From Candidatus Kapaibacterium sp. (lineage in GTDB: Bacteria > Bacteroidota > Ignavibacteria > Kapaibacteriales > HRBIN21), in NCBI GenBank assembly GCA_025059875.1, contig JANXCT010000001.1, positions 526,642 through 590,641 on the forward strand: 64,000 bases of DNA, given 5' to 3'. A model generated the notes under the pieces. The model was not told where the DNA came from, made no database searches, and was given only the letters and a program-made list of their open reading frames with translations. Below, one piece after another: positions 43,410 to 52,673 of the stretch; the first letter of the stretch is position 1, and the number at the start of each line of letters is the position of its first letter. The position numbers and the translations under genes are program-made.

Positions 43410-44864
43410 ATGGCAGAGCGGATTCTCAACTTCATTGGCGGGCAGTTCGCGGAGCCTCTCAGTGGGCAGTACTTGGAAAAGTACGAGCCAGCGACGGGCC
43501 AGGTGATTGCGCTCGTTCCGGCGTCGGGTGCACAGGATGTTGAGGCGGCTGTCGCAGCTGCACAGCGAGCATTCCCTCAGTGGGCTGCGATGCCGGCGGA
43601 GGAGCGGGCGCGATTGCTACTCCGGATTGCTGAGCGTCTGGAGGAGCGGTTGTCAGAGCTAGCCTTGGCGGAGTCCCGCGATACTGGGAAGCCGCTGTGG
43701 TTGGCGCAAAGCGTAGACATCCCGCGAGCGGTTCGCAACTTCCGCTTCTTTGCAACGGGGTTGCTCCATGTCAGCACAGAAGCCTACCAGATGGGGCCCG
43801 AGGTCCTCAGCTATACGTTGCGTCAGCCCTTGGGGGTGGTGGGCTGCATTGCCCCGTGGAATTTGCCGCTCTACCTGCTGAGCTGGAAGGTGGCTCCAGC
43901 CCTGGCAGCAGGGAACTGCGTCGTTGCTAAACCGTCGGAGCTAACTCCGACGACTGCGACTCTGCTGGCCGAAATCTGCCACGAAGTGGGAATGCCTCCC
44001 GGTGTGCTGAACATCGTCCATGGTGAAGGGCCGGTAGCAGGAGCGGCCCTGGTAGCGCATCCGGCCGTGAGGGCTATTTCGTTCACTGGGGGGACCCGAA
44101 CGGGCATGGAGATTGCTCGAGTTGCAGCGCCGATGTTCAAGAAGCTCACGCTGGAGCTCGGGGGCAAGAACCCAACGATCATCTTCGAGGACTGCGCTTT
44201 CGAGCGTGCCGTGGCAGAAGCAGTGCGGGCAGCCTTTTCCAATCAGGGTGAAATCTGTCTCTGCGGCTCTCGCATCTTGGTGCAGCGCTCCATCTACTCC
44301 CGCTTCCGGCAGGAGTTCGTGGCTCGCGTCCAGGCTTTACGTGTTGGGGATCCTCTGGAGCCGACAACGCAGCAAGGGGCGGTCATCTCTGAGGCGCACC
44401 TGCAGAAGGTCCTCTCCTACGTTGAGCTGGCGCGACACGATGGAGGGGTAGTCTTGTGTGGCGGTCATCGGGTGCAGCTCGATGGGCGGTGCCGCGATGG
44501 CTACTTCGTTGCGCCGACGGTCGTGGAGGGGCTCAGTCCGCAGTGCCGGGTCAACCAAGAGGAGATCTTCGGCCCGGTGGCGACGCTCATCCCGTTCGAC
44601 ACGGAGGACGAGGCCATCGCCATAGCAAACGCTACCCCGTACGGTTTGGCAGCCGGTGTGTGGACGGAGAACCTGTCGCGGGCCCACCGCGTGGCCGAGG
44701 CCCTTGAGGCAGGCGTAGTCTGGATCAACTGCTGGATGGTGCGGGATTTGCGGACTCCGTTCGGCGGGATGAAGCAATCCGGAGTGGGACGTGAGGGCGG
44801 GTGGGAGGCATTCCACTTCTTCATGGAGCCCAAGAGCGTTACTGTTGCCCTCTGGCGGGATTGA
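43410..44864 (+). CDS. Aldehyde dehydrogenase, 2-aminomuconic semialdehyde type (ALDH8A1-like)
   Basis: A 484-residue NAD-dependent aldehyde dehydrogenase. Catalytic motifs are ELGGKNPTIIFED (with the general-base Glu) and SNQGEICLCGSRI (nucleophile Cys). Segments IYSRFRQEFV and, near the end, WINCWMVRDLRTPFGGMKQSG closely match the ALDH8A1/hydroxymuconic semialdehyde dehydrogenase group; NCW(L/M)xR is diagnostic there. The likely substrate is 2-aminomuconate semialdehyde or a related muconate semialdehyde. The RidA-family gene that follows would be the next step. GGGAG precedes ATG 43410; the TTG at 43383 is rejected. Confidence 0.85.
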   Translation: MAERILNFIGGQFAEPLSGQYLEKYEPATGQVIALVPASGAQDVEAAVAAAQRAFPQWAAMPAEERARLLLRIAERLEERLSELALAESRDTGKPLWLAQSVDIPRAVRNFRFFATGLLHVSTEAYQMGPEVLSYTLRQPLGVVGCIAPWNLPLYLLSWKVAPALAAGNCVVAKPSELTPTTATLLAEICHEVGMPPGVLNIVHGEGPVAGAALVAHPAVRAISFTGGTRTGMEIARVAAPMFKKLTLELGGKNPTIIFEDCAFERAVAEAVRAAFSNQGEICLCGSRILVQRSIYSRFRQEFVARVQALRVGDPLEPTTQQGAVISEAHLQKVLSYVELARHDGGVVLCGGHRVQLDGRCRDGYFVAPTVVEGLSPQCRVNQEEIFGPVATLIPFDTEDEAIAIANATPYGLAAGVWTENLSRAHRVAEALEAGVVWINCWMVRDLRTPFGGMKQSGVGREGGWEAFHFFMEPKSVTVALWRD

Positions 44865-44865
44865 G

Positions 44866-45288
44866 ATGCGGCAGATCATTATCGCAGAAGATGCTGCGGA
44901 ACCTGTAGGGCCATACCCGCATGCGGTGCGTGTGGGCAACTGGCTCTTCCTGTCGGGTATTGGACCTCGACAGCGAGGGAGCTCGGAAATCCCGGGGGTT
45001 GTGCAGGATGCGGAGGGACGGGTGGTTGACTATGACTTTGAGGTGCAATGCCATGCCGTCTTCCAGAACGTCCACCGCATTCTCCGTGCTGCTGGGGCAC
45101 GGCTGGAAGATCTCGTGGACGTGACGGCCTTTTTGACGGACATCCGTCGTGACTTTGCAACCTTCAACCGCGTGTACGCTCAGTACCTGGGGCATGTCCA
45201 GGCGTGTCGAACTACGGTTGAAGTGCGGGCTCTACCGACTCCGATTGCGATTGAGCTGAAGTGTATCGCCTATCTGGGGGACACATGA
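44866..45288 (+). CDS. RidA-family protein, probable 2-aminomuconate deaminase
   Basis: A 140-residue protein of the YjgF/YER057c/RidA fold. The N-terminal part AAEPVGPYPHAVRVGNWLF and the region HRILRAAGARLEDLVDVTAFL are conserved; VEVRALPTPIAIELKC provides the conserved Arg and Glu. The internal insertion PGVVQDAEGRVVDYDFEVQ resembles 2-aminomuconate deaminases (AmnD/NbaF). It starts one base after the aldehyde dehydrogenase stop, so the pair is one unit. A general RidA (enamine/imine hydrolase) role is the fallback. Its stop overlaps the next ATG (ATGA). Confidence 0.75.
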   Translation: MRQIIIAEDAAEPVGPYPHAVRVGNWLFLSGIGPRQRGSSEIPGVVQDAEGRVVDYDFEVQCHAVFQNVHRILRAAGARLEDLVDVTAFLTDIRRDFATFNRVYAQYLGHVQACRTTVEVRALPTPIAIELKCIAYLGDT

Positions 45289-48200
45289 GGTGGCTCGGAC
45301 ACGGAGTGCTATGGGCGGCAAGTGCTATTGCGGTCTTAGCTCAACCGCAGGTGGCGTACATGGTGCCGGATATTGGGGCTCCAGGCATGGCGGTGGCCGT
45401 AGAGATCGTGGCCTACCATTCGGCTGTCGGGACCCTGGGTCCTGATGGAGTCTACAGCAACAATCCTGGGGATGCACTCCGAGTTGAATGTGCCCGTCCA
45501 GCGGACACCGCGCTGCTGACCATAGGTCCTGTGGTAGTGAGTTGGCAGGGGCGGCTGCTGAGCACGGTCATCTTCGTCCACCCGTGGGTTCAGCCGAATA
45601 GTTGGCGGTGGGACGAGCTGCGACCGGAGTTCCGCGTCCCGATTCGAGTCACGTACAACGGACGCAGCACTATCGTGGACACCTTCTACGTTGTCCGGCC
45701 AACGCCGGTAGGGGTGTACACTGGGACGGAGCGGGTGCTTGGAGAAGGGGGCTTAGGGATTCGCTCTCGACGGGGGGCACTCCTCGTTGATAGTCTCGTC
45801 CTGCCAGCAGGCGCAACGTTCCGAGTGTCCGTTGCCGACTGCGATCCCTATACTCCGGGCAACCAAGGCTACTTGCCGTGTGTCCTCATGGCGGTAGGGA
45901 GCGTTCGGGGTAGTGGAGGGACGACCATCAGTGTCAGCGCGGAAGGGCCGAACGCTGGACCTGGCGGAGGTGGTGGAGGGGGAGCATTCTGTGATGTGCT
46001 CACAGGGACAGCTCGGGGAAGCGACGGAGGCAATGGTTTCACCAGCGGCGGTCGCGGTGGGAAGAATGGGATTGGGGTGGGCCTCAACGAGTACCGCAAC
46101 TATGGGCAGAGCACGGGTGAGAATGGGGCCAGCCTCAACGGTGTCCCTCCCGGAACGTCGCCGCAGTACGAGTCTGCTGGTGGGGGGACGGGGCATCCAT
46201 TTGGGCGCTCTGGGGAAGGGTGCCGGGACGGCGGTTCATGCAATCCTAGCGGTGGATATGGTGGCGGGAGCGGCTATCAACAGCGGCAGGCTGGAGGTGC
46301 CGGAGGCTATGCTGTCCGAGGCCAGAGCTCTGGCGGAAACAATGGCGGCTACGAGCATGGAAATGCCTGCCTCGTCCCGCTTGCGGGGGGCTCTGGTGGC
46401 GCCAGTGGGAATCCCCAAGGGGTGAATGTGTGCTCGGGGACGGGTGGTGGAGGTGGTGGAGCCTTGTGTGTCGTGGCACCGAGTATCCAGGGGGTTCGGT
46501 TTACTGCCGACGGGGCTCCTGGGGCGCTGACGGGATCATCGGCCGCTGGGCCGGGGGGTGGTGGATCGGGAGGAGCTATCCACCTCTGTGCGCCTAGGGG
46601 TTTTTCAGACGTTGCGATTAGTGTTGCAGGTGGGGCCGTGACTGGAGCTCCAGCTGGTGGGGCTGGCCGGGTGCGGCTGGATGGTAGGGCGAGCACAACG
46701 GTTTTGACTACCCCAGCAGCCGCCACGCGGTTTGTCGGTCCGAGCATCTTCCCGCCACCACCGCAGCCTCGGCAAGCGGCACGCGTCAATGGTACGGGTA
46801 ACGGCAACGACATTGTGCTCTACCGCAGGTCTCTCCGGGGGACATGGGAACCTGTCGATACGCTGACCGGCTACGGGGAGCAGTGGAGCGCTAGTCTCTC
46901 TCTGCCAGAGCCGGACACGCTCTTCTTCCTCGTAGCGCTCCAGCGGATTCCTAACCCTTCGTCGGCACAGTATGCTGCAGAGCCGTCGTGGGTACTGTCG
47001 CCGAGCAGCGCTTGCCTGGTAACGGTGGCCCGTCTGCCGCGGCTTGTGGCGCCAGCAGTTCGACAACTGGACACAGCGCTCTGCGTAGGCCAAGAGGTGT
47101 GGGATACTGTACGAATCGTCAACGCGGGCGAAGGGCCGATAGAGCTCACGGCGGCATTCTTTGCTCGTGGAGACCAGGGATTCCGTCTGGTAGCACCCCC
47201 GGCGGGGTGGTTTCCACGAACGCTGGCGCCAAGGGATACTGTGCGGCTCATCGTGGCCTTTCAAGCGCTGGCCGTTGGCGTCTTTCGGGATACCCTCATC
47301 CTGGTCCATACGGACACCCTCGTGAGCGGTTCCCCATGGCGCATTCTGTACCAGGGGGTGCGAGATAGCCTTTCTTTCTTGCTCACCGATGGCGCTGCTC
47401 CAGTGCGCCGGCTGGACTTCGGCACTCTCTGTCCTGGAGAGCAGCGCACAGCGAGGATAGTGATCCGGAATACTGGTCGGCGTCCGCTCCAATTTGCCCC
47501 ACCGTGGGTCTCAAATGCTGCTCAATGGGACGTTTCGCCACCCTCGGGGTTTACCATAGCACCTGGCGAGCAGCGGGTTGTAGACGTGCATGCCAGAATG
47601 AGCTCTATCGGAGTGGTGCGGGGATTCCTGGTTGTCTCTGCTTACGAGTGTTCGCAAGCGGACACCGTAGAGCTGAGTGCCTATGGACTGCAGACACGGC
47701 TAGAGTGGCACGGATCGGGGCAGTTCGGCTTCGTTCGGGTGGGCAGCACCAGCGAGCTGACCGTTACGCTGCGGAACGTTGGATACTCAGCGGCACGGAT
47801 TCCGAGGATATCCCCACTGCCGGCTCCTTTCGAAATCGTGGAGGTCCAGCCAGTAGTGCCGGTGCTGCTGGCACCGCAGCAGGAGCTGAGGGTCCGCATC
47901 CGATATGCACCCACAACGCTCGGTAACCACGTTGCGGAGCTCGTTGTGATGGCTGAGCGTGCAGACTCTGCATGTCCAGATACAGCACGCTTACTTCTGA
48001 GCGGCACGGGAATTCGGGTTGGGGCCAGGGCGCAGCCCTCGGTGGTGGATTTCGGCGTTGTCAGCCACTGTGAGTCGCCGTTAGACACGATATGGGTCGT
48101 GAACATTGGGAGCGCACCGTTAGAGCTCCTACGCCCAGCACAGGTAGTGGGTCCGCACGCGGCCGATTTCGTTGTTGTGGTGCAGCCGAGTCTGCCGTAC

Positions 48201-49979
48201 CGCCTTGCTCCTGGGGATTCTGTTGCCTATGGAGTGCAACTGCTACCTGGGGCACAGACTGGGGTTCGCTCCGCACAGGTGGTGCTCGTAACAGATGACA
48301 CCGTGGAGCCGTACGTAACGGTCAGTCTCCGAGCTGAGCGGGTGTCGCCGTTTGTCGCCGTGCCGGCTGCGATTTCTCTTGGGACTCTGCGACAGGGACA
48401 GACAGTGCAGATGCTACTACAGGGACGGAACCTCCTGCTTCGCCCGCTACGAGTAGAGGCAGTGCTGAGCTCGCATCCAGACGTCAGCGTCTCGCCGACT
48501 TCGGCGGTCATTCTAGCTTCAGGGAGCTACGATTTCACCGTCACCGTGACGCCACAGCGCCTTGGCGTATTGGAGGCAGAAGTTGCCTTTGCACTCGCTG
48601 AGCTCTGCCCAGATACCCACCGTGTGCGTCTCTACGGAACGGTGACGGGTGAAGGGGTTGCGTATAGTCCCCTGCTCGACTTCGGAACGGTGGCTTTCTG
48701 CCAGGAACGATCAGATACGCTCGTGCTGAGTAACGCTACGGCCGATACTCTATGGCTCCTTGAGGCAGTGCTACTGGGGCCGGATGCAGCGGTCTTCATA
48801 ACGGAGCTGCCGCCTCTGCCGATTAGACTGCAGCCCAGAGGCCATGCCCGGTATGCCATCCACTTCCGACCTCAGAGGACGACCGATGGTGATAAGAGCG
48901 CACAGCTCCGCTTGACAGCTCGACTTGGGGTCGAGATGCTGCAGCTTACTGTTACCTTACGAGGGCGGCGGGAGACCCCAATATTGAGTGCTCCGCCGCA
49001 GGTGCACTTCGGGGGTGTCTTCGCTGGAGCTACCTCCCAGCAGCCGTTAGTAGTGGGCAATCGTGGGGCTTTCCCGCTGCGAGTTGAGAGTATCGGGCTC
49101 CAGCAGGGCTCGGCGTTCCAGCTCTTGGCAGCTCCGATGGTGCCTCGGGTGGTGGCGCCAAGCGAGAGTTTGAATTTCATCATCGGATTCCGTCCGCAGC
49201 AGCCAGGGGTGTATACGGATACGCTCCGGCTCTCCATCAGCCAGCCGTGTACTGACGAGCGGCTCATTGCCATCACTGGGATTGGGCTAGAACCCGTGAG
49301 GGCACGTGTCTGGCTGCCCGATACCCAAGCTACGCCATGGACTCAGGGATTCCGGATCCCGCTCCGCTTTGCCATAGAGCCGCCTGGAGCCCAGACAGGA
49401 GTCCGACAGGCAGAGGTAGAGCTAGCGTATGAGCCGACCCTCTTCCTGGTCCGCGGTCTCAGTCGGGGAACCATCCTCCGCCAGGGAATGGCGCAAGGGC
49501 TGGCTACCCTGACGATTCGCGTGGAGGGGATTCAGGCGGCTTCACAGGGGGTCGTGACCGAGCTCATCGGCGATGTACTCTTAGGCAGTGCGGAAGAGAC
49601 TCCGCTGCGGATTCTCAGCTTCCTCTGGGACGATGGGGTGTTAAGTAGCCAGACGCAGCGCATAGACGGTCGCTTGCGCCTCGTTGGCATCTGCCGAGAA
49701 GGGGGACCGCGGCTGCTGCGGCCTGTGGCACCGGTGGGGCTGCGGACTACAGCGAGTGCTGGAGAGCTTACTGTAGAGACCTGGGCGGGCGAGCGTGGGG
49801 CTTATGTGCTGGGGCTGTACTCCCTGGAGGGGCGCCGACTGGAGCAGCGGCAGTGGTACGAGGATTCGGCCGGAAGCCACGAGCATGTGTGGCACTTCCG
49901 GATTGGGGCACCGGGGGCGTACGTAGTGCTCTTTAGGACCCCGTCGGAAGTGCGCTCTGCCCTTGTCCTGGTGCCCTAA
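45285..49979 (+). CDS. Giant ASH/HYDIN-repeat surface protein with Gly-rich region
   Basis: A 1564-residue exported protein. The signal peptide ends near AVLAQ. Residues ~210-470 are extremely Gly-rich with Ser, Asn and Gln (GGGGGGGAF and similar). About seven ASH/HYDIN (choice-of-anchor D) repeats run from ~590 to ~1370. Each starts like LDFGTLCPGE, DFGVVSHCES or DFGTVAFCQE and contains a VxNxGxxPL strand. Cysteines recur at equal positions (LCPGE, LCVGQ, ELCPDT). The last ~75 residues (YVLGLYSLEGRRL, then GAYVVLFR, ending SALVLVP) resemble a type IX sorting domain. It is probably a secreted or surface structural protein. ATG 45285 overlaps the RidA stop, giving odd coupling of a metabolic and a surface gene. 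Confidence 0.8.
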   Translation: MRWLGHGVLWAASAIAVLAQPQVAYMVPDIGAPGMAVAVEIVAYHSAVGTLGPDGVYSNNPGDALRVECARPADTALLTIGPVVVSWQGRLLSTVIFVHPWVQPNSWRWDELRPEFRVPIRVTYNGRSTIVDTFYVVRPTPVGVYTGTERVLGEGGLGIRSRRGALLVDSLVLPAGATFRVSVADCDPYTPGNQGYLPCVLMAVGSVRGSGGTTISVSAEGPNAGPGGGGGGGAFCDVLTGTARGSDGGNGFTSGGRGGKNGIGVGLNEYRNYGQSTGENGASLNGVPPGTSPQYESAGGGTGHPFGRSGEGCRDGGSCNPSGGYGGGSGYQQRQAGGAGGYAVRGQSSGGNNGGYEHGNACLVPLAGGSGGASGNPQGVNVCSGTGGGGGGALCVVAPSIQGVRFTADGAPGALTGSSAAGPGGGGSGGAIHLCAPRGFSDVAISVAGGAVTGAPAGGAGRVRLDGRASTTVLTTPAAATRFVGPSIFPPPPQPRQAARVNGTGNGNDIVLYRRSLRGTWEPVDTLTGYGEQWSASLSLPEPDTLFFLVALQRIPNPSSAQYAAEPSWVLSPSSACLVTVARLPRLVAPAVRQLDTALCVGQEVWDTVRIVNAGEGPIELTAAFFARGDQGFRLVAPPAGWFPRTLAPRDTVRLIVAFQALAVGVFRDTLILVHTDTLVSGSPWRILYQGVRDSLSFLLTDGAAPVRRLDFGTLCPGEQRTARIVIRNTGRRPLQFAPPWVSNAAQWDVSPPSGFTIAPGEQRVVDVHARMSSIGVVRGFLVVSAYECSQADTVELSAYGLQTRLEWHGSGQFGFVRVGSTSELTVTLRNVGYSAARIPRISPLPAPFEIVEVQPVVPVLLAPQQELRVRIRYAPTTLGNHVAELVVMAERADSACPDTARLLLSGTGIRVGARAQPSVVDFGVVSHCESPLDTIWVVNIGSAPLELLRPAQVVGPHAADFVVVVQPSLPYRLAPGDSVAYGVQLLPGAQTGVRSAQVVLVTDDTVEPYVTVSLRAERVSPFVAVPAAISLGTLRQGQTVQMLLQGRNLLLRPLRVEAVLSSHPDVSVSPTSAVILASGSYDFTVTVTPQRLGVLEAEVAFALAELCPDTHRVRLYGTVTGEGVAYSPLLDFGTVAFCQERSDTLVLSNATADTLWLLEAVLLGPDAAVFITELPPLPIRLQPRGHARYAIHFRPQRTTDGDKSAQLRLTARLGVEMLQLTVTLRGRRETPILSAPPQVHFGGVFAGATSQQPLVVGNRGAFPLRVESIGLQQGSAFQLLAAPMVPRVVAPSESLNFIIGFRPQQPGVYTDTLRLSISQPCTDERLIAITGIGLEPVRARVWLPDTQATPWTQGFRIPLRFAIEPPGAQTGVRQAEVELAYEPTLFLVRGLSRGTILRQGMAQGLATLTIRVEGIQAASQGVVTELIGDVLLGSAEETPLRILSFLWDDGVLSSQTQRIDGRLRLVGICREGGPRLLRPVAPVGLRTTASAGELTVETWAGERGAYVLGLYSLEGRRLEQRQWYEDSAGSHEHVWHFRIGAPGAYVVLFRTPSEVRSALVLVP

Positions 49980-49982
49980 CCC

Positions 49983-50663
49983 ATGTGGGAGTTTTGGATT
50001 CCGGCGGAGAGTACAGTGCACGCTCCAGACTTAATTGCCGTAGAGGCCGGGCCTGCTGCAACGGTAGGCTATCTGCTGTTGGACATTCCGGCAGGGGTGG
50101 CGTGCGTGGTGGACGTCCCTATGGGCAGCGCTGAGCTCTTCGTCCGCTTGGCCCAAGAGCGTGGAACTCGGATTTGTCGCATCCTCTTGACACACAGCCA
50201 TTGGGACCACATTGCGGACGCTGCAGCCCTACAGCGTATGACGGGTGCCTCCATCGCTGTGCATCCGGCGGATGCCTATCGGCTAACTGATCCCGTGGAG
50301 CTGCGGCTCTGGCAGCTACCCCTCAGCTTTGAGCCCATAACAGCGCAAGAATGGCTCCAGCACGGCCAATGCGTGCAGTGTGGAACCTCATGGGAGCTAG
50401 AGGTTCGGCATACCCCAGGGCATACCGAGGGTGGTGTCTGCCTTGTTGAGCATCGCCGCCGGCTTGTCTTCTCCGGAGACACTCTCTTTGCCGCTAGCAT
50501 TGGCCGCACGGATCTGCCGGGAGGAGATATGGAGCTTCTGCTCCGCTCGATTACTGACCAGCTCCTGGTGCTCCCGGACGACTACCGTGTCTACCCTGGT
50601 CATGGAGGACCGACGACGATCGGGGCCGAACGGCGCTACAATCCCTTCCTGCAGCAAAAATGA
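49983..50663 (+). CDS. MBL-fold metallo-hydrolase (glyoxalase II-like)
   Basis: A 226-residue metallo-beta-lactamase-fold hydrolase. The metal motif is THSHWDH (HxHxDH), with the next ligands in HTPGHTEGG and FSGDTLF, and YPGHGGPT near the C-terminus. The small size and motifs fit the glyoxalase II / persulfide dioxygenase-like group, acting on a thioester or similar substrate. It starts three bases after the ASH-repeat gene, and its stop overlaps the lptE ATG (ATGA). Confidence 0.88.
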   Translation: MWEFWIPAESTVHAPDLIAVEAGPAATVGYLLLDIPAGVACVVDVPMGSAELFVRLAQERGTRICRILLTHSHWDHIADAAALQRMTGASIAVHPADAYRLTDPVELRLWQLPLSFEPITAQEWLQHGQCVQCGTSWELEVRHTPGHTEGGVCLVEHRRRLVFSGDTLFAASIGRTDLPGGDMELLLRSITDQLLVLPDDYRVYPGHGGPTTIGAERRYNPFLQQK

Positions 50664-51169
50664 GGAGGCCGTCAGAAACTACTCATCGTCGTATCAGCAT
50701 TCTGTGCCTATGTTGCGTGCTGGCAAGCTGTTACTCCTTCACCGGTGGCAAGCTGCCGGCGCATCTTCAGACGCTGGCTCTCACACCGGTGGTGGATAAC
50801 TCCGGCTTTGGTGTCCCGATGTACCGGGAGTACCTTACGCAGCGACTCCTGCAGCGTCTGCAGCAGGACGCGCCGCTGCGCGTTGTCATGGATGAAGCTG
50901 ACGCACGGCTGAGCGTCCAGCTGCAGCAAATCCGAGATGTCACGCAAACGGTCCGGCCAGGCGAGCTAGAACGGGAGCGGCGTGCGGAAGTGACTGTGGA
51001 GGCGGAGTTCTACGATGCTGTGCAGCGGCGGGTCCTCTGGCGTAGAAGCTTCACGCGGTATGAGCTCTATGAGGTTGCTGGAGGACAGCCAGCTCGAGAC
51101 CAGGCTGTGATGCGTTCGTTGGATGCTCTCTGCGACGACATCCTGCTAGCGATCGTCTCGGCATGGTAG
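50660..51169 (+). CDS. lptE: LptE-like lipopolysaccharide-assembly lipoprotein
   Basis: A 169-residue lipoprotein. The N-terminal signal peptide ends at a lipobox VLASC with Cys 23, followed by YSFTGG as in Bacteroidota LptE. The rest (LALTPVVDNSGFG, REYLTQRLLQRL, then a beta-rich part with VEAEFYDAVQRRVLW) matches the family. LptE plugs the LptD barrel that inserts lipopolysaccharide into the outer membrane. No lptD is present nearby. ATGA coupling with the MBL gene is notable but probably not functional. Confidence 0.8.
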   Translation: MRRPSETTHRRISILCLCCVLASCYSFTGGKLPAHLQTLALTPVVDNSGFGVPMYREYLTQRLLQRLQQDAPLRVVMDEADARLSVQLQQIRDVTQTVRPGELERERRAEVTVEAEFYDAVQRRVLWRRSFTRYELYEVAGGQPARDQAVMRSLDALCDDILLAIVSAW

Positions 51170-51191
51170 GTGCCACAACTGGTGAGGGGGA

Positions 51192-52643
51192 ATGGAGGAA
51201 GTGGTGCTGGCTACCTACGTAGGGGCATTGTCGGTCCTCTTTCTGTCAGGCCTGCACAGCCTGGTGATGGTGTACTACCACTGGAAGACGATGCGGCGGT
51301 CTACGCCGCCACCACCACCGCTTCAGGACTTCCCCATGGTGACGGTGCAGTTGCCCATCTACAACGAGTGCTACGTCGTGGAGCGGCTGCTGCGGGCTGT
51401 CTGTTCCCTAGACTATCCGCGTGACCGCCTAGAGATCCAAGTGCTGGACGATTCCACGGACGAGACCACGGAGCTGCTGGAACGACTCTGTCGGGAGTAT
51501 CGGGCAGCGGGTTTCCAGATCGAGCACATCCGTCGGGGGACGCGCGAGGGCTACAAGGCGGGGGCTCTGCGCTATGGGCTTGAGCGCGCTCGTGGTGAGT
51601 TCATCGCTATCTTCGATGCCGACTTCGTCCCGCGGCCTGATTTCCTGCTGAAGACCCTTCCTTACTTTGCCGATCCGAAAGTTGGGATGGTGCAGACACG
51701 CTGGGAGCACTTGAATGCTGACTACTCCTTCCTCACGCAGGCCCAGGCGCTGTCGCTGGACGGCCACTTCGCGATGGAGCAGGCAGTGCGGTACCGGGCC
51801 GGCTTTTTTATCAACTTCAACGGCACTGCTGGGGTCTGGCGCCGCTCCTGCATTGAAGCTGCGGGGAATTGGCACACCGATACGCTGGCAGAGGACTTGG
51901 ATCTGAGCTACCGTGCCCAGTTGCTGGGCTGGCGATTCATCTTCTTGTCCGATGTGACGACGCCAGCGGAGTTGCCGGTGGACATCAATGCGCTCAAGAT
52001 GCAGCAGTATCGCTGGACGAAGGGCGCTATTGAAGTTGCTCGCAAGCTCTTGCCACGCATCTGGCAGGCCCAACTGCCATTCCGGATCAAGGCTGAAGCC
52101 ACCGTCCACCTGACGAGCAACATCGTCTTTCCTTTCATCCTCCTGGTGGCAGTGCTCAACGTCCCGGTTGTGCTCATCAAGAACACCGTCCAGGGCTACG
52201 ACACCTTCTTCACCGCGCTCTCGGTCTTCGTGTTGGCGGCCATTGGCACGTTCCTCTTCTATCTCTTCGCCCAGCGGGCGGCCTACAGGGACTGGCGGCG
52301 TCGGCTGCTGCTGTTCCCGGTCTTCTTGGCAGGCAGCATGGGATTTGCTGTCAACAACACACGGGCCGTGATTGAGGCGTTGCTCGGAAAGCGTACGGAG
52401 TTCGTGCGGACGCCGAAGTACCACGTTCTCACGCCGGGTGAGCGATGGCACCACAAAAAGTATGTTCCACGGCAACTCCATCCTTCGGTTGTCGTCGAGT
52501 TGCTGCTGGGGCTCTACTTCGTCGTTGGGATGGGGATTTCGCTCTACTATGCCGAGTTGGCCGCGCTCCCGTTCCAGGCGATGTTCATGCTGGGCTTTGG
52601 TGGGATCGGCATCTTATCGCTCCGGCATGCACGGCTACAGTGA
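51192..52643 (+). CDS. GT2 glycosyltransferase, cellulose/glucomannan synthase-like
   Basis: A 483-residue processive-type family 2 glycosyltransferase. One N-terminal helix is followed by the cytoplasmic GT-A domain (VTVQLPIYNE, then LDDSTDET), the metal-binding DAD (IFDADFVPR), AEDLDLS and QQYRW in place of QxxRW. Four C-terminal helices follow (about residues 310-480). It resembles beta-mannan/glucomannan synthase and CsbB-like enzymes in Bacteroidota, so it probably exports or builds a beta-linked hexose polymer. GAGGGGGA precedes the ATG. lptE is 22 bases upstream. Confidence 0.88.
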   Translation: MEEVVLATYVGALSVLFLSGLHSLVMVYYHWKTMRRSTPPPPPLQDFPMVTVQLPIYNECYVVERLLRAVCSLDYPRDRLEIQVLDDSTDETTELLERLCREYRAAGFQIEHIRRGTREGYKAGALRYGLERARGEFIAIFDADFVPRPDFLLKTLPYFADPKVGMVQTRWEHLNADYSFLTQAQALSLDGHFAMEQAVRYRAGFFINFNGTAGVWRRSCIEAAGNWHTDTLAEDLDLSYRAQLLGWRFIFLSDVTTPAELPVDINALKMQQYRWTKGAIEVARKLLPRIWQAQLPFRIKAEATVHLTSNIVFPFILLVAVLNVPVVLIKNTVQGYDTFFTALSVFVLAAIGTFLFYLFAQRAAYRDWRRRLLLFPVFLAGSMGFAVNNTRAVIEALLGKRTEFVRTPKYHVLTPGERWHHKKYVPRQLHPSVVVELLLGLYFVVGMGISLYYAELAALPFQAMFMLGFGGIGILSLRHARLQ

Positions 52644-52673
52644 AGTCAGGACCGTGAAGGGCTGAGGTGGCAG

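Noticed and set aside
46349..47492. Several open frames on the minus strand in the Gly-rich part of the large surface protein gene
   Set aside because: Shadow frames of the GGN codon-rich sense strand, with no recognisable domain or ribosome-binding site.
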